64,000 bases of DNA from Pseudomonas versuta (GCF_001294575.1 NZ_CP012676.1:4916001-4980000), one strand, 5' to 3'. Counted from the stretch's first letter, positions 35,209 to 45,492 are shown. Notes: a model not told the origin generated them from the letters alone. Numbers and translations are program-made.

Positions 35209-35236
35209 TTGTGCGCCATCTGTTTTCGAGGCCAGC

Positions 35237-36409
35237 ATGTCTTTTGATCTGAACGCCCGTCTGGCCGCGCGTCGTGCCGACAATCTATACCGCCAGCGTC
35301 CATTGCTTGAGAGCCCGCAAGGGCCGCAGGTGGTGGTCGATGGTCAGCCGTTACTGGCTTTTTGCAATAACGACTATCTCGGTCTGGCCAATCATCCCCA
35401 GGTCATCGAAGCCTGGCAGGCCGGCGCATCGCGCTGGGGAGTGGGCGGCGGGGCATCACATTTGGTGATCGGCCACAGCGCGCCGCACCATGAGCTGGAG
35501 GAGGCGCTAGCCGAGTTCACCGGTCGCCCGCGGGCGCTGTTGTTCAGCAATGGCTATATGGCCAATCTGGGCGCAGTTACCGCTTTGGCGGGGCAGGGCG
35601 ATACGGTGCTTGAAGACCGTCTCAATCATGCTTCGCTGCTGGATGCAGGCTTGCTGAGCGGTGCGCGTTTTAATCGTTATCTGCATAACGACGTACTCAG
35701 TCTGGCCGCGCGGCTGGAGAAGGCCAACGGCAATACGCTGGTGGTAACTGATGGCGTGTTCAGCATGGACGGTGATTTGGCCGACCTTCCCGCACTGACT
35801 CGCCAGGCCAGGGCCAAAGGCGCGTGGCTGATGGTCGATGATGCCCACGGTTTCGGTCCTTTAGGGGCCAATGGCGGCGGGATTGTCGAGCACTTCGGCT
35901 TGGGTGTGGACGATGTGCCGGTGCTGGTCGGCACCCTGGGTAAGGCTTTCGGCACCAGCGGTGCATTTGTGGCCGGCAGTGAAGAGCTGATTGAAAGTCT
36001 GATTCAGTTCGCCCGGCCCTATATTTACACCACCAGTCAGCCGCCCGCGCTGGCCTGTGCCACGCTGAAAAGTCTCGAGCTGTTGCGCACCGAACATTGG
36101 CGCCGTGAACACCTCAACCAGTTGATTGGCCAGTTCCGGCGTGGCGCCGAGCAGATTGGCCTGCAGCTGATGGAGAGTTTCACGCCGATCCAGCCGATCA
36201 TGATTGGCGACAGTGGCCGGGCAATTCGTTTGTCGCAGATGTTGCGCAAGCGCGGGCTGATGGTGACGGCCATTCGTCCGCCAACGGTGCCGGCAGGCAG
36301 CGCGCGATTGCGCGTGACACTGTCCGCCGCGCACACGCAGGCGCAGGTGCAGCTATTGTTAAATGCACTCGATGACTGTTGGCGCAAGCTGGAGCCCGAC
36401 CATGCGTGA
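35237..36409 (+). CDS. bioF: 8-amino-7-oxononanoate synthase
   Basis: PLP enzyme that joins alanine and pimeloyl-[ACP] in biotin synthesis. It is 390 residues. The PLP lysine lies in [17 protein letters not shown] and the aspartate in [14 protein letters not shown]. The N-terminal [16 protein letters not shown] motif is typical of the alpha-oxoamine synthase group. Its end overlaps the bioH start by eight bases, indicating coupling. Confidence 0.96.
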   Translation: MSFDLNARLAARRADNLYRQRPLLESPQGPQVVVDGQPLLAFCNNDYLGLANHPQVIEAWQAGASRWGVGGGASHLVIGHSAPHHELEEALAEFTGRPRALLFSNGYMANLGAVTALAGQGDTVLEDRLNHASLLDAGLLSGARFNRYLHNDVLSLAARLEKANGNTLVVTDGVFSMDGDLADLPALTRQARAKGAWLMVDDAHGFGPLGANGGGIVEHFGLGVDDVPVLVGTLGKAFGTSGAFVAGSEELIESLIQFARPYIYTTSQPPALACATLKSLELLRTEHWRREHLNQLIGQFRRGAEQIGLQLMESFTPIQPIMIGDSGRAIRLSQMLRKRGLMVTAIRPPTVPAGSARLRVTLSAAHTQAQVQLLLNALDDCWRKLEPDHA

Positions 36410-37133
36410 TCGTCTGATTTTGCTGCCCGGCTGGGGCCTGGGGGTTTCACCACTGGAGCCCCTGGCTGCAGCGTTGCGGGGCCTGGACGAGCACTTGCGG
36501 GTTGAAATCGAACCGCTGCCGGTGCTGGCGTCGACGACCCTGCAAGACTGGCTCGATGAACTGGATGCCACTCTGCCCGACAACGTCTGGCTGGGTGGCT
36601 GGTCGTTGGGCGCGATGCTCGCCACGGAGCTGGCTGCACGCCGGGGTGATCGTTGTTGCGGGCTGGTGACTCTGGCCAGCAACCCGAGTTTCGTCAGCCG
36701 TGACGATTGGCCAAGCGGGATGCCGGCCTCGACCTTCGAGCCCTTCCTCAGTGGTTTTCGCGAAGCGCCCAACACCACCCTCAAACGCTTTTGTCTGTTG
36801 TGCAGCCAGGGCTCGGCCGAGCCTCGTGCATTGGCCACCCAGCTGTTGAGTGGCGCACCCAAAGCGCAACCGGACATCCTGCTTGCAGGCCTGGAGTTAC
36901 TGGGCAAGCTTGATACGCGGCGTGCCTTGCAGGCGTTCAACGGGCCGCAATTGCATTTGTTTGCCGGGCTTGACGGGTTGGTGCCGGTACAGGCGGCAAC
37001 TGACATGCTGGCGCTGTTACCTGATGTCGAAGTGGGTCTGATTGAACAGGCCTGTCATGCCTTCTTACTGGAAGCTCCCCACGAATTGGCGGCGGCGATC
37101 CAGGCTTTTTTACATGAGTCGGGTGATGACTGA
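36402..37133 (+). CDS. bioH: Pimeloyl-[ACP] methyl ester esterase
   Basis: Alpha/beta hydrolase that removes the methyl ester from pimeloyl-ACP, ending the BioC/BioH detour through fatty acid synthesis. It is 243 residues. The nucleophile elbow is GGWSLGAML, the acid is in [10 protein letters not shown] and the histidine in [13 protein letters not shown]. The start at 36402 lies inside the bioF end. It also overlaps bioC by eight bases. Confidence 0.93.
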   Translation: MRDRLILLPGWGLGVSPLEPLAAALRGLDEHLRVEIEPLPVLASTTLQDWLDELDATLPDNVWLGGWSLGAMLATELAARRGDRCCGLVTLASNPSFVSRDDWPSGMPASTFEPFLSGFREAPNTTLKRFCLLCSQGSAEPRALATQLLSGAPKAQPDILLAGLELLGKLDTRRALQAFNGPQLHLFAGLDGLVPVQAATDMLALLPDVEVGLIEQACHAFLLEAPHELAAAIQAFLHESGDD

Positions 37134-37938
37134 TCTTGGTTTTGCAACCCCCGCCAATTGCTTGCCGGACAAGCGTCAGGTGGCGGTTTCGTTTTCCCGG
37201 GCCGCGGCCAGCTACGATAGCGTTGCTGAGCTGCAGCGCGCAGTTGGTCATGAACTGGCCGCCCGTTTGCCGGCCGATCTGAAGCCGCAGCGGTGGCTGG
37301 ATCTGGGCAGCGGCACAGGCTATTTCAGCCGGGTGCTGGGCCAGCGTTTTGTTCACAGCGAAGGCCTGGCGCTGGACATCGCCCAGGGCATGCTGGCGTT
37401 CGCCCGGCCTCAGGGCGGAGCGCATCACTTTATTGCCGGGGATGCCGAAAGCCTGCCGCTGCAATCGGGCAGTTGTGATTTGATTTTTTCCAGCCTGGCG
37501 CTGCAATGGTGTGCCGATTTCAATGCCGTGCTCAGCGAAGCCCATCGGGTGCTCAGGCCCGGAGGAGTATTTGCCTTTGCCAGCTTGTGCGTGGGTACAT
37601 TGAGGGAGTTGCGTGACAGCTGGCGGGTGGTCGATGGCCAGGTCCACGTCAATCGCTTCCGTGAGTTCGAAACGTATCAACAGCTGTGTGCCGAAAGCCC
37701 CCTGGATGTGCTCGGCTTGCACAATCAGCCGCATGTGCTGCACTACCCGCAAGTACGCCAGTTGACCCATGAGTTGAAAGCCCTGGGGGCCCATAACCTC
37801 AACCCCGGCCGCCCTGAAGGGTTGACCGGCAGGGCGCGGCTTCTGGGGTTGGTGGGTGCTTACGAACAGTTTCGTCAGCCTCTTGGATTGCCGGCGACGT
37901 ATCAGGTGGTCTACGGGATTTTGGAGAAAACGCGATGA
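37126..37938 (+). CDS. bioC: Malonyl-[ACP] O-methyltransferase
   Basis: SAM-dependent methyltransferase that caps malonyl-ACP to start pimelate synthesis. It is 270 residues from MTDLGFATP. The family entry motif is [20 protein letters not shown]. The SAM-binding motif is [17 protein letters not shown] and the motif-IV-like segment is [14 protein letters not shown]. Upstream and downstream overlaps with bioH and bioD show tight coupling. Confidence 0.94.
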   Translation: MTDLGFATPANCLPDKRQVAVSFSRAAASYDSVAELQRAVGHELAARLPADLKPQRWLDLGSGTGYFSRVLGQRFVHSEGLALDIAQGMLAFARPQGGAHHFIAGDAESLPLQSGSCDLIFSSLALQWCADFNAVLSEAHRVLRPGGVFAFASLCVGTLRELRDSWRVVDGQVHVNRFREFETYQQLCAESPLDVLGLHNQPHVLHYPQVRQLTHELKALGAHNLNPGRPEGLTGRARLLGLVGAYEQFRQPLGLPATYQVVYGILEKTR

Positions 37939-38615
37939 GCCCTGCGTACTTCATTACAGGCACCGACACCGACGTTGGTAAAACCACGATTGCAGCAGGT
38001 TTGTTGCATGCTGCACGCGAGGCCGGATTGAGCACGGCGGCGGGCAAGCCGGTGGCTTCGGGCTGTGACAACACCCCTCAAGGTTTGCGTAACGCCGACG
38101 CGCTGGCGCTGATGGCAGAGTGTTCGATCCAGCTCAGCTATGACGAGGTCAACCCCGTGGCATTCGAACCGGCTATCGCTCCGCACATTGCTGCGCGCGA
38201 AGTCGGTGTGGTGTTGACGGTGAAATCGTTGTTGTTGCCCATGCGCCAGATTTTGGCCCGGCAGGCGGATTTCACCCTGATTGAAGGCGCCGGAGGCTGG
38301 CGCGTGCCGCTGTCCGGGCAAGACAGTTTGTCGGATCTGGCCCAGGCACTGGATCTGCCGGTGATTCTGGTGGTGGGCGTGCGCCTGGGGTGCATCAGCC
38401 ATGCCTTGTTGACGGCCGAGGCGATTGCGCGGGATGGTCTGCAACTGGCCGGTTGGGTGGCCAACATCATTGGGCCGAAGACCTCCCGGCTTGAAGAAAA
38501 CCTCGCCACCCTGGCTGAGCGCCTTCCGGCGCCCTGCCTGGGCCGTGTGCCAAAGCTCAAGAGCGCCTCGGCACAAGCGGTGGCCGAGCATCTGCAGCTG
38601 GATTTGCTGGACTAA
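37935..38615 (+). CDS. bioD: Dethiobiotin synthetase
   Basis: ATP-dependent carboxylation of diaminopelargonate to dethiobiotin. It is 226 residues with the P-loop [17 protein letters not shown] at the N-terminus. [13 protein letters not shown] and [16 protein letters not shown] are the usual later motifs. It is the last gene of the bio operon, coupled to bioC by ATGA. bioA is not part of this cluster, as is usual in Pseudomonas. Confidence 0.95.
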   Translation: MSPAYFITGTDTDVGKTTIAAGLLHAAREAGLSTAAGKPVASGCDNTPQGLRNADALALMAECSIQLSYDEVNPVAFEPAIAPHIAAREVGVVLTVKSLLLPMRQILARQADFTLIEGAGGWRVPLSGQDSLSDLAQALDLPVILVVGVRLGCISHALLTAEAIARDGLQLAGWVANIIGPKTSRLEENLATLAERLPAPCLGRVPKLKSASAQAVAEHLQLDLLD

Positions 38616-38642
38616 GCCCTGTTTCCCATGTGACTGCTCCCT

Positions 38643-38729
38643 TGTGGGCGCTGGCTTGCCAGCGATCCTGGGGGGCGGGTGTGCCTGTGCCCAGGCGCTG
38701 ATGAAATCGCCGGCAAGCCGGCTCCCACC
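38643..38729. repeat. REP pair (GCTGGCTTGCCAGCGA type), inverted
   Basis: Two inverted copies with a roughly 38-base spacer, between bioD and the acyl-CoA dehydrogenase promoter. Confidence 0.88.
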
Positions 38730-38794
38730 GTTCGAGACAGGCCCCATATAAACGCGTTGCTGATATGCCAAGACGAACGGCGGCATAGCGCTGC

Positions 38795-38838
38795 TTGACA
38801 ATAAATGGGCGTAAACGTATGTTTCAAACACCTGTTTG
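38795..38838 (+). promoter_or_regulatory. Sigma-70-like promoter overlapped by a PsrA-like operator
   Basis: TTGACA (38795-38800), a 17-base spacer and TATGTT (38818-38823) form a plausible promoter. CAAAC-ACCT-GTTTG (38825-38838) matches the published PsrA/FadR-type motif (G/C)AAAC-N2-4-GTTTG(C) exactly. PsrA represses fatty-acid degradation genes until long-chain fatty acids are present, which fits the acyl-CoA dehydrogenase 62 bases downstream. Confidence 0.75.
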
Positions 38839-38899
38839 ACCGCCATAACAAATCCACGCGGTTGTTCATCCCCGGATTCATCAGCAGAGGTTTATCGCT

Positions 38900-40705
38900 A
38901 TGCCTGACTACAAGGCCCCCTTGCGTGATATTCGCTTCGTTCGTGACGAACTGCTCGGTTACGAAGCGCACTATCAGAGCCTGCCGGCTTGCCAGGACGC
39001 TACTCCAGATATGGTTGATGCCATTCTTGAAGAAGGCGCCAAGTTTTGTGAGCAAGTGCTGGCACCGCTGAACCGCGTGGGTGATATCGAAGGCTGCACC
39101 TGGAGTGAATCCGGGGTTAAAACGCCTACCGGCTTTAAAGAAGCCTACAAACAATTCGTTGAAGGTGGCTGGCCTAGCCTGGCTCACGACGTAGAACACG
39201 GCGGCCAGGGCCTGCCGGAGTCTCTGGGTCTGGCAGTCAGTGAAATGGTTGGTGCGGCCAACTGGTCGTGGGGCATGTACCCGGGCCTGTCCCACGGTGC
39301 GATGAACACCATCTCCGAGCACGGCACTCCCGAGCAGCAGAACACTTACCTGAGCAAGCTGGTGACTGGCGAGTGGACCGGCACCATGTGCCTGACCGAA
39401 TCGCACTGCGGTACCGATCTGGGTCTGTTGCGTACCAAGGCCGAACCTCAGGCTGATGGTTCGTACAAAGTTTCGGGGACCAAGATTTTCATCTCGGCCG
39501 GCGAACATGACATGGCCGACAACATCGTCCATATCGTTCTGGCCCGCCTGCCGGATGCACCGGCCGGCACCAAAGGTATTTCGCTGTTTATCGTGCCCAA
39601 GTTCCACGCTAACGCCGATGGCAGCATCGGTGAGCGCAACGCGGTGTCCTGTGGCTCCCTTGAACACAAAATGGGCATCCACGGTAACGCGACCTGCGTG
39701 ATGAACTTCGACGGCGCTACAGGTTTCCTGATCGGCCCGCCGAACAAAGGCCTGAACTGCATGTTCACCTTTATGAACACGGCACGTCTGGGCACCGCTT
39801 TGCAGGGGCTGTCCCACGCCGAGATCGGTTTCCAGGGTGGTTTGAAGTACGCTCGCGACCGTCTGCAAATGCGTTCGCTGACCGGGCCTAAAGAGCCTGA
39901 AAAGGCCGCTGACCCGATCATCGTCCACCCGGACGTACGTCGTATGCTGTTGACCATGAAGGCATTCGCCGAAGGCAACCGTGCGATGGTTTACTTCACC
40001 GCCAAGCAAGTCGACATCGTGAAATATGGCGTTGATGAAGACGAGAAAAAGAAAGCCGATGCATTGCTGGCCTTCATGACTCCAATCGCCAAGGCGTTCA
40101 TGACTGAAGTCGGTTTTGAGTCCGCCAACCACGGTGTACAAATCTACGGCGGCCACGGCTTTATCGCTGAGTGGGGCATGGAGCAGAACGTTCGCGACAG
40201 CCGCATTTCGATGCTGTACGAAGGCACCACCGGTATTCAGGCACTCGACCTGCTGGGCCGCAAAGTGCTGATGACTCAAGGCGAGGCGCTTAAAGGCTTC
40301 ACCAAGATCGTGCACAAGTTCTGCCAGACCAACGAAGGCAACGAAGCCGTTCAGGAATTCGTGACACCGCTGGCTGCACTGAACAAGGAATGGGGTGAGC
40401 TGACCATGAAGGTCGGTATGGCAGCCATGAAGGACCGTGAAGAAGTGGGCGCGGCCTCGGTCGACTACCTGATGTATTCCGGCTATGCATGCCTGGCGTA
40501 TTTCTGGGCCGACATGGCGCGTCTGGCAGCTGAAAAACTGGCTGCGGGCACGTCCGAAGAAGCGTTCTACAAAGCCAAGTTGCAGACCGCGCGCTTCTAC
40601 TTCCAGCGCATCTTGCCGCGTACCCGTACGCACGTTGCCACCATGCTGTCGGGTGCAGGCAACCTGATGGACATGAAAGAAGAGGACTTCGACCTGGGCT
40701 ACTAA
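38900..40705 (+). CDS. Acyl-CoA dehydrogenase with C-terminal extension (PA0506/FadE1-like)
   Basis: A 601-residue flavoenzyme for the first step of beta-oxidation. The N-terminal AcylCoA_DH_N segment ([22 protein letters not shown]) is typical of this long subfamily. The FAD/substrate region is [22 protein letters not shown]. The C-terminal helical domain has [21 protein letters not shown], which includes the probable catalytic glutamate, followed by the extra C-terminal domain that ordinary short acyl-CoA dehydrogenases lack. The neighbouring paralogue and bio genes match the P. aeruginosa PA0500-PA0508 region, where such enzymes act on medium- to long-chain acyl-CoA. Confidence 0.9.
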   Translation: MPDYKAPLRDIRFVRDELLGYEAHYQSLPACQDATPDMVDAILEEGAKFCEQVLAPLNRVGDIEGCTWSESGVKTPTGFKEAYKQFVEGGWPSLAHDVEHGGQGLPESLGLAVSEMVGAANWSWGMYPGLSHGAMNTISEHGTPEQQNTYLSKLVTGEWTGTMCLTESHCGTDLGLLRTKAEPQADGSYKVSGTKIFISAGEHDMADNIVHIVLARLPDAPAGTKGISLFIVPKFHANADGSIGERNAVSCGSLEHKMGIHGNATCVMNFDGATGFLIGPPNKGLNCMFTFMNTARLGTALQGLSHAEIGFQGGLKYARDRLQMRSLTGPKEPEKAADPIIVHPDVRRMLLTMKAFAEGNRAMVYFTAKQVDIVKYGVDEDEKKKADALLAFMTPIAKAFMTEVGFESANHGVQIYGGHGFIAEWGMEQNVRDSRISMLYEGTTGIQALDLLGRKVLMTQGEALKGFTKIVHKFCQTNEGNEAVQEFVTPLAALNKEWGELTMKVGMAAMKDREEVGAASVDYLMYSGYACLAYFWADMARLAAEKLAAGTSEEAFYKAKLQTARFYFQRILPRTRTHVATMLSGAGNLMDMKEEDFDLGY

Positions 40706-40724
40706 GCCCCGGCCAGTCATCTGC

Positions 40725-40760
40725 AAAAGCCGCTTCTCCTCAGGGGACGCGGCTTTTTTA
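40725..40760 (+). terminator. Rho-independent terminator after the first acyl-CoA dehydrogenase
   Basis: Arms AAAAGCCGC and GCGGCTTTTTT with a partly paired inner loop, starting 20 bases after the stop and followed by a T-run. Confidence 0.9.
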
Positions 40761-40779
40761 TTTTGTACGTACCCCTTGT

Positions 40780-40844
40780 TGCAGGGGCGAGCTTGCTCGC
40801 GAGCTTTTAAACAAACAGCTCGCGAGCAAGCTCGCTCCTGCAGG
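40780..40844. repeat. REP pair (GCAGGGGCGAGCTTGCTCGC type), inverted
   Basis: Two inverted copies between the terminator of the first acyl-CoA dehydrogenase gene and the promoter region of the second. Confidence 0.9.
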
Positions 40845-40970
40845 TCGTGACTTAAGTATTGTGTCTGGTCACAGCTTGACCCTATGTATCGCTATCGTCG
40901 TTAAGTTAGACTGAGTTCCGGTTTCAACTGCCCGTTCGGGCTTCAACGTTTACAGATTACGAGGTTTGCC

Positions 40971-42749
40971 ATGGCTGATTACAAAGCGCCCCTGCGCGAT
41001 ATGCGCTTCGTCCTCAATGAAGTTTTCGAGGTTGCTGCTCTTTGGGCGCAATTGCCTGCATTAGCTGAAACCGTCGATGCTGAAACTGTTGAAGCCATTC
41101 TCGAAGAAGCGGGAAAGGTCACCGCCAAAAGCATCGCGCCGTTGAGTCGCAGCGGCGACGAAGAAGGCTGCCACTGGAAGGACACCGTGGTGACGACACC
41201 TGCCGGTTTCGTCGACGCCTACAGAACCTACGCTGAGGGCGGCTGGGTCGGCGTGGGCGGCGCCCCGGAGTTCGGCGGCATGGGCATGCCCAAGTCGGTG
41301 TCGGCCCAGGTCGAAGAGATGATCAACTCCTCCAGCCTGGCTTTCGGTTTGTACCCGATGCTGACGGCCGGAGCCTGCGTATCGATCAACGCTCACGCCA
41401 GCGAAGAATTGAAGGCCACTTACCTGCCGAATATGTACTCGGGCGTGTGGGCGGGCTCCATGTGCCTGACTGAACCCCATGCCGGTACCGATCTGGGGAT
41501 TATTCGCACCAGGGCCGAGCCTCAGGCAGATGGTTCCTACAAAGTCAGCGGCACCAAGATTTTCATCACCGGTGGTGAGCACGACCTCACGGAAAACATT
41601 ATCCATTTGGTTCTGGCCAAACTTCCCGATGCGCCCGCCGGGCCTAAAGGCATTTCGCTGTTTCTGGTGCCCAAGTTCATGGTGCATGCCGATGGCAGCC
41701 TGGGTGAGCGCAACCCGGTTACCTGTGGTTCCATCGAACACAAAATGGGGATTCAGGCTTCAGCCACCTGCGTGATGAACTTCGACGAAGCCGTCGGTTA
41801 TCTGGTGGGCGAGCCTAACCGTGGGTTGGCGGCGATGTTCACCATGATGAACTACGAGCGTCTGGGCGTCGGCATTCAGGGCCTGGCTTCGGGCGAGCGT
41901 TCGTATCAGAACGCTGTGGAATACGCCCGCGACCGCCTGCAAGGGCGTGCGGCAACCGGCGCTCAGGCCAAGGACAAAGTGGCTGACCCGATCATCGTTC
42001 ATGCAGATGTGCGCCGCATGCTTTTGACCATGAAAGCCTGCAACGAAGGCGGACGTGCCTTTTCGACCTACGTTGCCAACCAGCTGGATATTGCCAAGTT
42101 CAGCGAAGACCCGGCGGCGCGTGAGCGGGCCGATGCCCAAGTGGCTTTGCTGACGCCTGTGGCCAAGGCCTTTTTGACTGATCTGGGGCTGGAAACCACT
42201 GTGCATGGCCAGCAAGTGTTTGGCGGGCATGGCTATATTCGGGAATGGGGCCAGGAGCAACTGGTGCGTGATGTGCGCATCACGCAAATCTACGAAGGCA
42301 CTAACGGTATTCAGGCGCTGGATCTGGTCGCCCGCAAAATCGTCGGCAACCGCGGGGCTTACTACCGCTTGTTTGCCGACGAAATTCGTCAGTTCATCGC
42401 CGCGCAATCCAGCAGCCTGGACGAATTTACCCAGCCTTTGGCTGCAGCTCTGGACACGCTTGACCAGTTGACGGCCTGGGTCCTGGAGCGCTCGCAAAAT
42501 AATCCGAATGAAATCGGCTCGGCCTCGGTCGAGTATCTGCAGGTTTTTGGCTACACGACCTATGCCTACATGTGGGCAATGATGGCCAAGGCTGCTTTGG
42601 GCAAGGAGTCGCAAGAAGCCTTCTATGTCAGCAAACTGGGCACTGCACGCTTCTACTTCGCGCGTCTGCTGCCACGTATTGACTCGTTGAGTGCGTCCGT
42701 GAAGGCCGGCAGCGAATCGCTTTACCTGCTCGACGAAGCGCACTTCTAA
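40971..42749 (+). CDS. Acyl-CoA dehydrogenase with C-terminal extension (PA0508/FadE2-like)
   Basis: A 592-residue paralogue of the preceding enzyme, with the same N-terminal YKAPLRDMRFVLNEVFEVAALW opening, GSMCLTEPHAGTDLGIIRTRA centre and VRITQIYEGTNGIQALDLVARK catalytic region. The two are clearly related along their whole length but not near-identical, so this is an old duplication with likely differing chain-length preference. It has its own upstream region (265 bases, with a TTGACC-like -35), and I see no PsrA-like site there. Confidence 0.9.
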   Translation: MADYKAPLRDMRFVLNEVFEVAALWAQLPALAETVDAETVEAILEEAGKVTAKSIAPLSRSGDEEGCHWKDTVVTTPAGFVDAYRTYAEGGWVGVGGAPEFGGMGMPKSVSAQVEEMINSSSLAFGLYPMLTAGACVSINAHASEELKATYLPNMYSGVWAGSMCLTEPHAGTDLGIIRTRAEPQADGSYKVSGTKIFITGGEHDLTENIIHLVLAKLPDAPAGPKGISLFLVPKFMVHADGSLGERNPVTCGSIEHKMGIQASATCVMNFDEAVGYLVGEPNRGLAAMFTMMNYERLGVGIQGLASGERSYQNAVEYARDRLQGRAATGAQAKDKVADPIIVHADVRRMLLTMKACNEGGRAFSTYVANQLDIAKFSEDPAARERADAQVALLTPVAKAFLTDLGLETTVHGQQVFGGHGYIREWGQEQLVRDVRITQIYEGTNGIQALDLVARKIVGNRGAYYRLFADEIRQFIAAQSSSLDEFTQPLAAALDTLDQLTAWVLERSQNNPNEIGSASVEYLQVFGYTTYAYMWAMMAKAALGKESQEAFYVSKLGTARFYFARLLPRIDSLSASVKAGSESLYLLDEAHF

Positions 42750-42765
42750 AGTCTTGTCAGGGCAA

Positions 42766-42783
42766 TGTAAGCATTTGCTTACA
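42766..42783. promoter_or_regulatory. GacA box (upstream activating sequence) of rsmY
   Basis: TGTAAG-N6-CTTACA, a perfect match to the GacA upstream activating sequence known for rsmX/Y/Z promoters, inside a longer 26-base palindrome with 12-base arms (42762-42787). It lies about 55-75 bases before the probable rsmY transcription start, the usual distance. Confidence 0.93.
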
Positions 42784-42839
42784 TTGCGTACTGCCAATCG
42801 CCCATATCGCCAGATTGGATCCATGGGTAATCTACTTAT

Positions 42840-42963
42840 CAGGGACGTAGAGCAGGAAGCTCAAAGCAACAACAGGGACACGTAGGATTCTGCCAGGAAG
42901 GCGGAGTGAAAAGGATGTCAGGGAAACAGTCTGCAAAACCCCGCCTAGGCGGGGTTTTCTTTT
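42840..42963 (+). ncRNA. rsmY: RsmY, small RNA antagonist of RsmA/CsrA
   Basis: A roughly 120-base RNA gene with no open frame. It carries eight GGA motifs, at 42843, 42855, 42876, 42885, 42896, 42903, 42913 and 42922, several of them in AGGA or CAGGGA contexts that bind RsmA/RsmE. It ends in a perfect terminator hairpin (arms AAAACCCCGCCT and AGGCGGGGTTTT, 42935-42958) followed by a T-run. A GacA box precedes it. The location between an acyl-CoA dehydrogenase and a LysR gene matches the rsmY locus I recall for P. putida. It titrates RsmA-family repressors under GacS/GacA control. The 5' end is estimated from the -10-like TAATCT at 42828. Confidence 0.93.
42935..42963 (+). terminator. rsmY terminator
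   Basis: A 12-base perfect stem with no unpaired loop base in sequence (a hairpin loop would open the central TA), followed by TCTTTTTT. Confidence 0.92.
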
Positions 42964-43011
42964 TTGTGCGTATGGATTTTGATGCGCCTGGCAATTCCCG
43001 ACTTATGGCCG

Positions 43012-43031
43012 CTGGCAAGCCAGCTCCCACA
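43012..43031. repeat. Single REP unit (GCTGGCAAGCCAGCTCCCAC)
   Basis: One unpaired copy between rsmY and the LysR gene end. Confidence 0.8.
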
Positions 43032-43048
43032 ATGAATGAGGCGAAGGG

Positions 43049-43948
43049 CTACAGTGTCGCGTCTTTGCGATGCGTCACTTCCTCCAGCAACGTGCGCAGT
43101 AGTTCAAGAGTCGCCTGCTGGCGCTGTACATCACGGCATACCAACCCTACTTTAAGCGGCACGCGCGGTTCACTGAGCGGCTTCCAGAGCAATGCCTGAT
43201 TGTCGTGCTCGTGTCGCGAGCGCCCTGGCAAGACCGTCGCGAGCCTGGTATGGGGCAAGCTTTCGAGAATCCCGGCCATGGTGTTCAGTTCAGCCTGAAC
43301 CTGTGGGCGACGGCCCAGGCTTGCGAGCTGGCTCTTCCAGATCTGGCGCACCTGAAATTCTTCCCCCAGCAGCAACATTGGCAGTTCTGCAGCCTGCGTC
43401 AGTGACACCTTCTTGAATTCGCGCAACGGATGATCGGCCGGGATTACCAGTTGCAACTCGTCTTCGTACAGCAGTAAGCCGTGTAGCCCGGGCTGACGTG
43501 GCGGCAGGTAGCTGATACCGATGTCGAGTGACCCATTGAGCAGGCGCCGTTCGATCTCGATGCCCGTCAGTTCATATATCTGCACCACCAGATGCGGCTG
43601 GGCCTGGCGTACTCGCTCAAGCATCTGCGGCACCAGGCTGGTGTGCACGGTTTGCAGTACACCGATGGCAATCGTGCGCAACGCCTGGCCCTGGAAGTTG
43701 CTCAGTGCCTCTTTGGCCCGTTGCAAGCCATCGAGCAACGGCAAGGCATGGTTGTACAACGTGTGGGCAGCCAGGGTCGGCAGCAGGCGTTTGCTGCTGC
43801 GTTCAAAGAGGCTGACGTCGAGGTTGTGCTCCAGGTGGCGTATCTGCTGGGACAGCGCCGGCTGTGAGATGGACAGGCGCTCTGCAGCACGTCCTACATG
43901 ACCTTCCTCGTAGACCGCGACGAAATAACGCAGTTGCTTAAAATCCAT
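43049..43948 (-). CDS. LysR-family transcriptional regulator
   Basis: A 299-residue LTTR with the N-terminal helix-turn-helix (MDFKQLRYFVAVYEEGHVGRAAERLSISQPALSQQIRHLE) and a two-lobed effector domain (LRTIAIGVLQTVHTSLVPQML onward). The closest characterised type by appearance is the CynR/BenM group; the effector is unknown. It is divergent from the class-III aminotransferase gene (229 bases between starts), which is the natural candidate target, and convergent with rsmY. Confidence 0.9.
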   Translation of the reverse strand: MDFKQLRYFVAVYEEGHVGRAAERLSISQPALSQQIRHLEHNLDVSLFERSSKRLLPTLAAHTLYNHALPLLDGLQRAKEALSNFQGQALRTIAIGVLQTVHTSLVPQMLERVRQAQPHLVVQIYELTGIEIERRLLNGSLDIGISYLPPRQPGLHGLLLYEDELQLVIPADHPLREFKKVSLTQAAELPMLLLGEEFQVRQIWKSQLASLGRRPQVQAELNTMAGILESLPHTRLATVLPGRSRHEHDNQALLWKPLSEPRVPLKVGLVCRDVQRQQATLELLRTLLEEVTHRKDATL

Positions 43949-44177
43949 AAGTATTACTTATCGAAAATGCTTAAAAAACGAAATGGCTCAAAGGCCCGGC
44001 GGCGCCTAGTCTACGCCCATTCCACAAGGGCCGTAGAGCCTGAGAGCCAGAAGATCACTGATTTGCATGAGAGTTTTTGCATAGGTTAGGCAATATAACT
44101 TGCCCACAGCACGACCATTCATGCACAAGACACCCGCTTGCAAATCGTATCTGCTTATGATCACAAGGTCAGCGTGC

Positions 44178-45452
44178 ATGAACCTGTTTAACCTGCGTCG
44201 TCCCCAGCCCAGCCTCAACCTGATGGCAGCCGAGTCTGCCCCGTCAATTCACGACGGCCGCCAGTCCCGCGCCTGCCTGATGCCCAGTGTCGAGCGTGCC
44301 GCTCAAGTCTTTGTGCGGGGCCAGGGCTCATGGCTGTGGGACAGCGAAAGCCGTGCCTATCTGGATTTTACCCAGGGCGGGGCAGTCAACAGTCTGGGCC
44401 ATAGCCCGGCCGTGTTGATCAAGGCGATGGCTGATCAGGCGCAGTCGCTGATCAATCCGGGGGCGGGTTTTTACAATCGGGGAATGCTGAGCCTGGCCGC
44501 GCGTCTGTGCGACAGCACCGGCAGTGACCAGGTGCATTTTCTTAATACCGGAGCCGAGGCCAACGAGGGCGCGATCAAACTGGCGCGCAAGTGGGGGCAA
44601 CTGCATCGTGGCGGTGCCCATCAAATTATTACCGCAACCCACAGCTGCCACGGTCGCAGCTTTGGCGCGATGTCCGCTTCGGGCAGCAGCAACTTTGAGA
44701 ACCGCTTTGAGCCGCAATTGCCGGGCTTTATCCACGTACCGTTCAACGACCTGCCAGCGTTGCACGCCGCCGTCGACGCGCAGACCGTGGCCATCATGCT
44801 GGAGCCGGTTCAGAGCGATGCCGGAGTGATCCCGGCGACCGGGCATTACCTCAAGGGCGTCGAACGACTGTGTCGCGAGTTGGGCATCTTGCTGATTCTG
44901 GATGAGGTCCAGACCGGGATGGGGCGTTGTGGCACCTTGCTGGCGGAACAGAGCTACGGCGTACGTGCCGACATCGTAACCCTGGGCAAAGGCCTGGGCG
45001 GCGGTGTGCCTCTGGCCGCCGTGCTGGCGCGGGGCAAAGCCTGTTGCCTGGAACCGGGAGAGTTGGGCGGTACTCATCATGGCAACGCATTGATGACGGC
45101 TGCCGGCGGTGCGGTGCTTGAGGCGCTGCTGGAAAAAGGTTTTCTGCAGCAGGTGCGGGACACCGGTCAGTACATGCGCGAGGGCCTGGCCCGTTTGGCA
45201 AACAGTTATGCACAGGGTGAACTGCGTGGCCAGGGCCTGTTCTGGGGGCTGACCTTGTCGGATGACTCGGCGCAGGCCGTGGTAAAGGCGGCCTTGTACG
45301 AAGGTTTGCTGATCAGCGCGCCTCAGGCGGACTGTCTGCGCTTCACCCCTGCGCTGTGCGTCAGCAAAGGCAACATCGATGAAATGCTGCTGCGTCTGGC
45401 CCGGACGTTTGCACGGGTACGAACGGCGCAGTTGCAGTGCCGCAGAATTTAG
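44178..45452 (+). CDS. Class-III PLP aminotransferase, acetylornithine aminotransferase-like
   Basis: A 424-residue enzyme. The PLP lysine is in ADIVTLGKGLGGGVPLAAVLA, the cofactor aspartate in ILLILDEVQTGMGRCG, and FLNTGAEANEGAIKLARKWG binds phosphate. ArgD-type enzymes act on acetylornithine or succinyl-ornithine, but this one carries an extra N-terminal 30 residues and is not in an arg operon, so another omega-amino acid could be the substrate. The start at 44178 (MNLFNLRRPQPS) was chosen over one 26 codons upstream, whose added sequence lacks family similarity. It is divergent from a LysR regulator and ends at a strong terminator. Confidence 0.8.
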   Translation: MNLFNLRRPQPSLNLMAAESAPSIHDGRQSRACLMPSVERAAQVFVRGQGSWLWDSESRAYLDFTQGGAVNSLGHSPAVLIKAMADQAQSLINPGAGFYNRGMLSLAARLCDSTGSDQVHFLNTGAEANEGAIKLARKWGQLHRGGAHQIITATHSCHGRSFGAMSASGSSNFENRFEPQLPGFIHVPFNDLPALHAAVDAQTVAIMLEPVQSDAGVIPATGHYLKGVERLCRELGILLILDEVQTGMGRCGTLLAEQSYGVRADIVTLGKGLGGGVPLAAVLARGKACCLEPGELGGTHHGNALMTAAGGAVLEALLEKGFLQQVRDTGQYMREGLARLANSYAQGELRGQGLFWGLTLSDDSAQAVVKAALYEGLLISAPQADCLRFTPALCVSKGNIDEMLLRLARTFARVRTAQLQCRRI

Positions 45453-45492
45453 AGTCATACCGGATTTAAAGAACCGTCTCGCGGTGTACCGC

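Noticed and set aside
38612..40726. Long open frame on the minus strand opposite the first acyl-CoA dehydrogenase
   Set aside because: Antisense shadow of a conserved enzyme; would also run through the PsrA/promoter region and a REP pair.
42762..42787. Palindrome read first as a terminator of the second acyl-CoA dehydrogenase gene
   Set aside because: It lacks a T-run and matches the GacA upstream activating sequence exactly at the right distance from rsmY.
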